Positions 24,576 to 30,539 of a DNA stretch of 30,539 nt are shown one piece after another (position 1 is the first letter of the stretch; each line of letters opens with the position of its first letter). The stretch comes from Myxococcales bacterium (GTDB taxonomy: Bacteria > Myxococcota > Myxococcia > Myxococcales > Myxococcaceae): positions 1-30,539 of the forward strand of contig PMBV01000225.1 of the NCBI GenBank assembly GCA_003153055.1, read 5' to 3'. The notes under the pieces were generated by a model. The model was not told where the DNA came from. It searched no databases and saw only the letters and a program-made list of their open reading frames with translations. Made by a program: the position numbers and the translations under genes.

Positions 24576-27500
24576 TCACTGCGCGGCGACGCCTGCCGGC
24601 GCGTCCCGCACCTCGAAGCGCATCTCGTCGGCCGTCGCCTGGATCTCAGGCGCGTACATCGCCTCGACCCGGGCGGGCAGGGCGGCGAAGCGCCCGGGCA
24701 CCTCGGCGCGAAGCTCGTAGCTCAGCCTCGTCGTCCCCGCCCGCACCTCGGGGAGAAACATCGCCACGCGATCCGTCCTCAGCTCGGCGTGGGCGCAGGC
24801 GTAGTTGCACACCTCGGGGCCCGAGCGGAGCTGCACCGCCTCGAAGCCGGCCGGCTTCAAGTCCTCCAGCACGACGAACTCCACCGCCTTGTTCGAGGTG
24901 AGCTCCACGTCGACGCGCACCCGAACCCCCGACTCGACGGGCATACCGTACTCGGTCGGCACCGCTGAGCGCTCAGTCGACGGCTTGCCCAGAAGCGTAT
25001 AGGTGCGCTTCACCTTCACGTCGCCGCCCACGCCCTTGATGAAGTCGTTCATATTGAAGACGTCGTACGTCGCGGCGTAGTAGCCGGTGCCGCCGCCATC
25101 GCGCCTCACCTCGACGACGTTCTTCCCGGGCTTGAGCGCCGCGTCGTTGAGGACCAGCGGCGCGGTCAGGTCGAGCCCACCTTTGGCGTAGGCGAGGCGC
25201 TTGACCTCCTTGCCATTCACCGTCACCACGAAGGCGCCGGAGCGCAGCGCCGCGCCCTCCAGCTTGGCCAGCTCGGAGAGGGCGTAGATGGCGAAGGCCG
25301 TGTCGCGGGTGCTGCGCCACTTGCCGCCGTTGCGCCGCAGCACCAGGAAGTCGGTCAGCGGCCCGATGAGGGGCGAGCGGAGATCGTACCGGGCGTAGGC
25401 CATCAAGGTGAAGGCGGTGGCCTCGATGGCAGCGGAGGTGTTCCAGGCGTCGGTCGCGTCGCCCACCGCGGCGTCGGCCCGCTCTTTTGCCGCCTTGACG
25501 ATGTCGTCGAGGTTCTCCACCGCGATGCGGGCCCGGGCATCCTTCACCCGGAGGAGCGCCAGCGCGAGCTGGGCGCGGGCCCGAGGCGACAGGGTGGTGC
25601 GCCGCGCGAAGAGCGCGTCGAAGGCCCGCTTGGGGGCGCCGCCGGTGGCGGCCAGCGCAAACACCATGAAGGCGTGCGTCTCGGGTGTGTTCAGCGCCTC
25701 GCCGAGGTGGCCGCCGAGGTACTCCCGGCCCCGCGAGATGACCCCTCCGGGGATGGCCAGCCCGGCGTCCTGGGCGAGCGACAGCGCATACACCACATAG
25801 GCCGTCATCCACAGGTTGGTGTGGTCAGACTGCCACCAGCCCCACCCGCCGTCGGAGTGCTGGAAGTCGACGAGCCGCTGGAGGCCCTTCTCTGTCATGT
25901 CGTCGAGGTTGGCCGGGACGCGGCTGGCCGGCAGCTCGAGCGACTTCACCGCGCGGCGGGCGATGGTGGCGGGCACGAAGCGCGAGAGCGTCTGCTCCAC
26001 GCACCCGTAGGGGTACTGCGCCAGGTAGGGCAGGCCGTCGAACATCACCGCCAACAGCGACGGTGAGAGAGCGAGCTCGAGGCGAGTCAGGCCCGGCTTG
26101 CGCTTCTCGGGGAGCTCGAGCTCGAAGGAAAAGCGGTCGGCGAGCCGGCCGGCGAAGAACTGTCGCTGCGCCGAGCCGTGGACGAAGGCCGGGAGCGTCC
26201 ATTCCATCGCGTCCGACGTCCCCCCGCCCTTGGCGACGGCCCGGAGCGTCCGCTCGCCCAGCTCGGCGACCTTGAACCGGGCGTCGAAGCGCAGCGTCTG
26301 CTCCGGCTCGACGCGCACCGTCTTCCTCGCGGGCCCGAGCTCCCTGAAGCCCGGCGCCAGAATGGACACGTCGACGTCGGTCGCCTTGGCGAGGTGGCTC
26401 TCCACCACTGCCGACAGCACCACCTCGTCGCCCTCGACGAAGAAGCGGGGTGCCTGGAGGCGCACCATGAGGGCCTTGGCCGTCCGCACCGTCCCCGCGC
26501 CCTGGCCGAGGTGCGGGCCCTGGCTCACCACCGTGGCGACGGCCTTCCACGACGTCAGCGAGTCCTTGAGCTGCACCCTCTGGGCGAGCGGCACCCCAGC
26601 CTTCATGGCCAGCTCCGGGTACCAGCCAGCCGACGTCCCGAAGTCGGTCCGGACCTTCACCGGGACCTCCAGGCTCCCCTCGTCCTTGCCCGGGCCCTTG
26701 GCCTTCTTGTCCGCCCGGCTCGGCATCGGCGGGGCCTCGGCGCTCTTCGCCAGCTCGGTGATGGGCGCGGCCGAGGCGGGGGCCGGCGCCACTCCGCTCG
26801 AGGCCTCCCGCTCGGGCGCGCTGCGCGCCACGTCGTCCTTCGTCGCGGCGCGGTCGAGATCGCGTTGCGCCTTGTCCTCCGCCGCCTGGGGCCGGGGTCG
26901 AGCGCGGTAGCTGCGCATCGAGTGGGACGTCTGGCTCTGAGCCGAGAGCTGCCGGGGGGCGCGGGTGAAGAAGCGGAGGAAGTCCGTCCGCTCCGGCTCG
27001 ATGGCGAAGAGGGCCTCGTCGACGATGGTGAGGGAGGTCTCCAGCGCCGCGCCAGCCGGTGCGCCCTTGGCCGTCACCGACGGAGTCAGCTGGCTGCCTG
27101 GCTCGGCGGACGCGCGCCCGAAGTCGACCGACACGCCGAGCTCCACCTCGCTCCCCGCCACCCGCACCGGGAGCTGCTGCATGAAGGCGTTGGCGTCCTC
27201 GAAGCGGGTGGCGGTGAGCCAGCAGTTCGGCGCCATGTCGGCGGTGAGGGGGAGCTCCACGAAGCGGGCGCGGCCCTTGAGCTCGACGACGCGCGCCGAG
27301 TGCACCCCGTCGCTCTCCAGCGAGAGGAGCACGTGGCCTCCCGGGCGCGGCGTCGCCACCAGGGCGCGCACCGTGCCGCCCACCCGCAGGGGCGCGCGGT
27401 CGACGAAGAGCTGGAAGCCGCCGCCGGGAGGGGCCATCGGCTTGGTGTCGCTGGTGAGCCAGAGGTCCGTCTGTGCCAGCACCACTTCGCCGGCGGCGTT

Positions 27501-29843
27501 CGGGTCGAGGACCTCCGCGCGGACCTGGCCAATGGCGTCGGCGTCGAGCTGCACCGCGCCTGAGCCCTTGACGATGCGGGTGCGGGCCTCGGCGATCCGC
27601 GCTCCGCGACCGTCCTCACCCACGCGCACGAGGCGGACGATGACGTCGGCGTCGGCGGGCCGGCCGTTGGCGTCCTCGGCCCTGAGGCGCACCGTCACGC
27701 GCTCCCCGGGCCGGTAGAGGTACCGATCAGTCCTGAGGTCCACGAACCAAGGGGAACGAGAGGCGCGCACCGAGCCCTGCCCCTGGATCTCACGTCGCGA
27801 CGCGTCGGTGACGAAGACCTGCACCGAGTACTCGAGGCCCTCGTAGCCGCCCTCGGTGGCGGGGATCTCGAGCTCGGCCGTTCCGTCGCTGCCCGTCTTG
27901 AAGGGGAGGGTGTGCTGTGCGAGCTGCCCGTACCAGAAGCTCCGCTTGGGGCGGTACCCGTACTCCTCCTCGACGTCGCCCCACGCGCGCCCCTCTTCGC
28001 CGGCAAGCTCGGCGTCGGGCCAGGCGCCGAACTGATGGGCCCATGGCTGCACCGTGACGAGCGCCCGGCCCTGGGCGTTGGCCACCGCGCCACCCGAGTA
28101 ATACGACGCCTTCACGCGGACCTTCACCTTCTCCCCCGGCTTGGGGGAGCCCACCGGCTCGACGGACACCAGGTACTCCGGGGGCTTGTACTCCTCGACG
28201 CGGAAGCTCTGCCCCTGCTGCCGGAAGCTGTCCTCGTCGGCGTCGATGTACACGCTCCAGCTCCCCAGCCCGGCGTCCTTCGGCAGGGTGAGCTCGGTGT
28301 GCGCGGTGCCGAAGTCGTTGGACACGAGCGGCGCCTCGAGGTGGCGCTTCCCTTGCGGATCGCTCACCTGGAGTCGGAACCGCCGCCCCGCGAGCGGCGT
28401 GCTGGGGCCGCCCTCGCGCGACCGGAGGAAGACCTTGAGGCCGACCTTCTCCCCGGGCTTGTACAGCGGCCGGTCCGTCATGATGTAGGCCAGCGCCTCG
28501 CGGGAGTAAGACGCCGCGTACGCGCCCCCCGCGTTGGCGAGGCCGAACGCCGCACCCGCCTTGACGAAGGCCACCATGGACGTCTCGGCGTTCTCCACCT
28601 TGAAGCGGGCGAGGCCCGCCTCGTTCGTCCTGGCCTCCAGCTTCTGGTGTGCGCCGGCGCTCCGGTAGAGGAAGAGCGTCACCTCGGCGCCGGGGAGCGC
28701 CACGCCGGTCTCGGCATCGGCCGCGAAGACGAGCACCTGCCCCCGGTCCGTCTTCGTGGCGAGCGCCACGTTGGTCACGTTCACCCAGGTCCGGGCCGAT
28801 TGCCCGTCGGCCGTCACCTCGAGCACGTAGAGGCCGGGCGTCTTCACGTCGAGCTCGAAGGACTTGCCACCGGGCGCGTGTGGAGCGGGCACGTCGAGGG
28901 TGGAGCTCCAGGTCGAGACCGTTTCCCTCGCCGCCCGGGTGAAGGCGTCCGCGTCGTTGGGGTACTCGCCCGCCTTGGCCGTGGTGGGGTCGACCCGCCG
29001 GAGCGTCCACTTCGCGTTGCGCACGTTGCGCCAGCCCACCGACAGCTGGGGCTTCATTCCGGGGAGGTCGTTGAAGGAGTCCGAGACGGTGACGTAAGGC
29101 CTGCGGATCTCCGCGGCGCGGCTGGCGGCGCTGCCCCGCATGTTGCTGGTGGTGGGAGAGAAGCGCTTGACGATGCCGTCGTAGAGGTCGAGCGCGGCGG
29201 TGTACTTCCCCTCGCTCTCCCGGCGCTCTGCGAGGAGGTGGAGCGCGTCGTCGGCCCACTCGGTCTGGCCCGCGCCGACGTCGGCCAGCTCGGCCTCGGC
29301 GTCCGACACCCGGCGGTTGGCCTGCAGCCTCGAGCGGGCCCGGAGGAAGCGGGCGTGCGCCCGGTCGGTAGCCGAGCCGTACTTGATGACGAGGTCCGCC
29401 ATCGCCTCGACGCGCTTCGGGTCCCACGGGTTGCGCTCGAGCTCCACCACGCCGGCGGTGACGAGCATGGTGCGGGCCTCTTGGGCGACCCGGTCGTCAC
29501 CCGACGCGGCCTGCTGCAACAGGAGCAGCGCTGGGTCGACGCCGCGCTCGCCGCGCTCGAACAGCGCGTACGCCGCGAAGGCCCGGGCGAAGTCCTTCTC
29601 TCCTGCGTCGGCCAGCTTCCTGAGCTCCTCGGAGTCGCCGCGGCCCACCTGCAGGCACGCCGCGGCCTTCTTCGCGCTCGCCTCTCGTGCCAGCGAGGAG
29701 CCGGGGCTGGCCTTGAGGAAGGCGGCGAAGCCGTCGCAGGCCCGGGAGAAGCTCTTCTCCTTGAGCTGCCGGTTGGGCGTCTCGAAGTCCTGTGCGACGG
29801 CCGGGAGCGCAAGGAGTGAGGCCAGAAGCGCAGCGGATCTCAT
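24576..29843 (-). CDS. bacterial alpha-2-macroglobulin family protein
   Basis: A 1755-residue exported protein that traps proteases by a bait-and-thioester mechanism. A signal peptide is at 1-19 (MRSAALLASLLALPAVAQ) with no lipobox. Residues 20 to about 290 are helical and TPR-like. Macroglobulin domains follow, with hallmark TDRPLYKPGEK near 453 and TDRYLYRPGER near 702. A charged, Arg/Lys/Pro/Ala-rich segment at about 965-1050 is the probable bait region. The thioester motif CVEQ is intact at Cys1281-Gln1284 (YPYGCVEQTLSRF) in the complement-like helical toroid. The C-terminal receptor-like domain ends near 1755. GGAGG five bases ahead of ATG 29843 fixes the start; the open frame upstream is not signal-like. 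Many homologues are lipoproteins paired with pbpC, which is not adjacent here. Confidence 0.92.
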   Translation of the reverse strand: MRSAALLASLLALPAVAQDFETPNRQLKEKSFSRACDGFAAFLKASPGSSLAREASAKKAAACLQVGRGDSEELRKLADAGEKDFARAFAAYALFERGERGVDPALLLLQQAASGDDRVAQEARTMLVTAGVVELERNPWDPKRVEAMADLVIKYGSATDRAHARFLRARSRLQANRRVSDAEAELADVGAGQTEWADDALHLLAERRESEGKYTAALDLYDGIVKRFSPTTSNMRGSAASRAAEIRRPYVTVSDSFNDLPGMKPQLSVGWRNVRNAKWTLRRVDPTTAKAGEYPNDADAFTRAARETVSTWSSTLDVPAPHAPGGKSFELDVKTPGLYVLEVTADGQSARTWVNVTNVALATKTDRGQVLVFAADAETGVALPGAEVTLFLYRSAGAHQKLEARTNEAGLARFKVENAETSMVAFVKAGAAFGLANAGGAYAASYSREALAYIMTDRPLYKPGEKVGLKVFLRSREGGPSTPLAGRRFRLQVSDPQGKRHLEAPLVSNDFGTAHTELTLPKDAGLGSWSVYIDADEDSFRQQGQSFRVEEYKPPEYLVSVEPVGSPKPGEKVKVRVKASYYSGGAVANAQGRALVTVQPWAHQFGAWPDAELAGEEGRAWGDVEEEYGYRPKRSFWYGQLAQHTLPFKTGSDGTAELEIPATEGGYEGLEYSVQVFVTDASRREIQGQGSVRASRSPWFVDLRTDRYLYRPGERVTVRLRAEDANGRPADADVIVRLVRVGEDGRGARIAEARTRIVKGSGAVQLDADAIGQVRAEVLDPNAAGEVVLAQTDLWLTSDTKPMAPPGGGFQLFVDRAPLRVGGTVRALVATPRPGGHVLLSLESDGVHSARVVELKGRARFVELPLTADMAPNCWLTATRFEDANAFMQQLPVRVAGSEVELGVSVDFGRASAEPGSQLTPSVTAKGAPAGAALETSLTIVDEALFAIEPERTDFLRFFTRAPRQLSAQSQTSHSMRSYRARPRPQAAEDKAQRDLDRAATKDDVARSAPEREASSGVAPAPASAAPITELAKSAEAPPMPSRADKKAKGPGKDEGSLEVPVKVRTDFGTSAGWYPELAMKAGVPLAQRVQLKDSLTSWKAVATVVSQGPHLGQGAGTVRTAKALMVRLQAPRFFVEGDEVVLSAVVESHLAKATDVDVSILAPGFRELGPARKTVRVEPEQTLRFDARFKVAELGERTLRAVAKGGGTSDAMEWTLPAFVHGSAQRQFFAGRLADRFSFELELPEKRKPGLTRLELALSPSLLAVMFDGLPYLAQYPYGCVEQTLSRFVPATIARRAVKSLELPASRVPANLDDMTEKGLQRLVDFQHSDGGWGWWQSDHTNLWMTAYVVYALSLAQDAGLAIPGGVISRGREYLGGHLGEALNTPETHAFMVFALAATGGAPKRAFDALFARRTTLSPRARAQLALALLRVKDARARIAVENLDDIVKAAKERADAAVGDATDAWNTSAAIEATAFTLMAYARYDLRSPLIGPLTDFLVLRRNGGKWRSTRDTAFAIYALSELAKLEGAALRSGAFVVTVNGKEVKRLAYAKGGLDLTAPLVLNDAALKPGKNVVEVRRDGGGTGYYAATYDVFNMNDFIKGVGGDVKVKRTYTLLGKPSTERSAVPTEYGMPVESGVRVRVDVELTSNKAVEFVVLEDLKPAGFEAVQLRSGPEVCNYACAHAELRTDRVAMFLPEVRAGTTRLSYELRAEVPGRFAALPARVEAMYAPEIQATADEMRFEVRDAPAGVAAQ

Positions 29844-30025
29844 GAATCCTCCAGGGCGAGCGCAAAGCATGAGAGCATGAACGAAGGTGGAGTGGGAATG
29901 ATCTCCCCGTGACCGGGTCCGTTCTCTGCAAGGGAGCGCCCGCGCGCCGACCATCGTGGCTGACCCCCCGCGGCGGCGAGGCGAGCGGCTCGGTGCATGG
30001 CAGCGCACAGAAGAGGAGCCCCACG

Positions 30026-30403
30026 ATGGAGCCACCAGACGGGGCTTTCGACATCTCTTACGTGACGTGGGAGCACGGCAAGTTCAAGCCCTGGCACATC
30101 CCCAAGCCGCCCTCACCACTGCGGTCTCTTTCCCTCGACGAGGGCGAGGAGCTGTTGGTTGGAGAGGTGGGCGGTCGGCCCGTGGGCTTTCTGCTGCGCG
30201 AGGTCACCTATCATCACGTGGTCCAGGGCGTCGTGGGGGGCACCCTTCATGATCACCTTCTGCGCCAAGGCGCGGGGGTCGTGACGAGCCCCGTCATCAA
30301 CGGCCGCGAGCATCGCTTTCGCGAGGTCGGTGTCTACAACGGTGGGAACGACCCGCCTCGCGGCTCGACACGCCGCTCGCTCCACCTGAGCTCGTCGGGC
30401 TGA
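30026..30403 (+). CDS. small hypothetical protein with a rearranged 3' end
   Basis: A 125-residue frame with strong G/C third positions and natural composition (DISYVTWEHGKFKPWHIPKP, GGRPVGFLLREVTYHHVVQG). The family was not recognised and no signal peptide or membrane segment is present. It is divergent from the alpha-2-macroglobulin gene. From about 30354 the DNA is the coiled-coil duplicate, read here in the wrong frame, so the last 16 residues (PPRGSTRRSLHLSSSG) are not native. The original protein therefore probably lost its C-terminus at that junction. It may still be made as a truncated product. A minus-strand frame over the same bases looks like a shadow. Confidence 0.55.
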   Translation: MEPPDGAFDISYVTWEHGKFKPWHIPKPPSPLRSLSLDEGEELLVGEVGGRPVGFLLREVTYHHVVQGVVGGTLHDHLLRQGAGVVTSPVINGREHRFREVGVYNGGNDPPRGSTRRSLHLSSSG

Positions 30404-30539
30404 AGCAGGGGCTCGGGGCCGTGCAGAGTGAGCTGGGTGCGCTGGGACGTGCGCTGGAGTCTTTGCGAGGCCTGGAGCAGAAGGAGCCGGACACCACGGC
30501 GCTGGCGGCCCGGGTGGAGGCGCTCGCGGCGCACGTGGA
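30354..30539 (+). pseudogene. partial copy of the coiled-coil gene, broken at the left and running off the window
   Basis: From 30354 the sequence matches 21607 onward with three substitutions in about 150 bases, then lacks 90 bases (30 codons) relative to the upstream copy and matches again to the window end. The coil frame reads ASRLDTPLAPPELVGLKQGL and later LAARVEALAAHV. No ATG, GTG or TTG lies in that frame between the TGA at 30250 and the match, so it lacks a start. What happens beyond 30539 cannot be seen. Confidence 0.85.

Noticed and set aside
30113..30385. A 90-codon minus-strand open frame at the right edge
   Set aside because: The plus-strand frame has better third-position bias, and the minus frame would run through the duplicated coil junction.
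1..30539. CRISPR arrays, tRNA, rRNA, insertion sequences or phage genes
   Set aside because: I looked for repeated spacers, cloverleaf-like segments and transposase or integrase motifs on both strands and saw none.

Overview
The window is high-GC bacterial DNA. Most genes end their codons in G or C. The gene set points to Myxococcota: a CspA whose RNP2 reads VFCHHS, a TRAP operon with a TatT lipoprotein, large alpha-2-macroglobulin and S9 peptidases, and many small secreted or lipoprotein hypotheticals. This placement is an inference; no 16S or other marker is present.

Layout. (1) 1-1240 holds a small membrane protein gene and a broken remnant of a large SNF2-family helicase gene, truncated at both ends and carrying two frameshifts. 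(2) 1283-7452, minus strand, is a nucleic-acid block: a DEAD-box RNA helicase with a DbpA-type C-terminal domain, then recR, ybaB and dnaX. The dnaX-ybaB-recR order is the classic replication/repair arrangement, but about 970 bp lie between dnaX and ybaB, and that gap carries two pairs of short palindromes that look like operators. dnaX is split into two frames; the two frames overlap at TTT CGG two codons before the stop, a good candidate for a +1 translational frameshift making tau and gamma forms. (3) 7564-9708 is a DPP-IV-like S9 peptidase. (4) 9785-14197 is a TRAP transporter operon, tatT-dctP-dctQ-dctM, with overlapping starts and stops. (5) 14259-14462 is a minus-strand cold-shock protein with a terminator shared with dctM. 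(6) 14847-15335 is a membrane protein with a PH-like region. (7) 15389-19414, minus strand, is sucA-sucB, the E1 and E2 of 2-oxoglutarate dehydrogenase. (8) 19455-19898 may be a decayed secreted-protein gene. (9) 19899-22099 is a two-gene unit: an OmpA/BON membrane protein overlapping a membrane-anchored coiled-coil protein. (10) 22128-24528 holds four secreted or lipoprotein hypotheticals in two overlapping pairs. (11) 24576-29843, minus strand, is a 1755-residue bacterial alpha-2-macroglobulin with an intact CVEQ thioester motif. (12) 30026-30539 is a small hypothetical gene whose 3' end runs into a near-identical partial copy of the coiled-coil gene located 8.7 kb upstream.

Most of the window is ordinary housekeeping and envelope biology. 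The points most worth a second look are the dnaX +1 shift site, the palindrome arrays before ybaB, and the displaced coiled-coil copy at the right edge.
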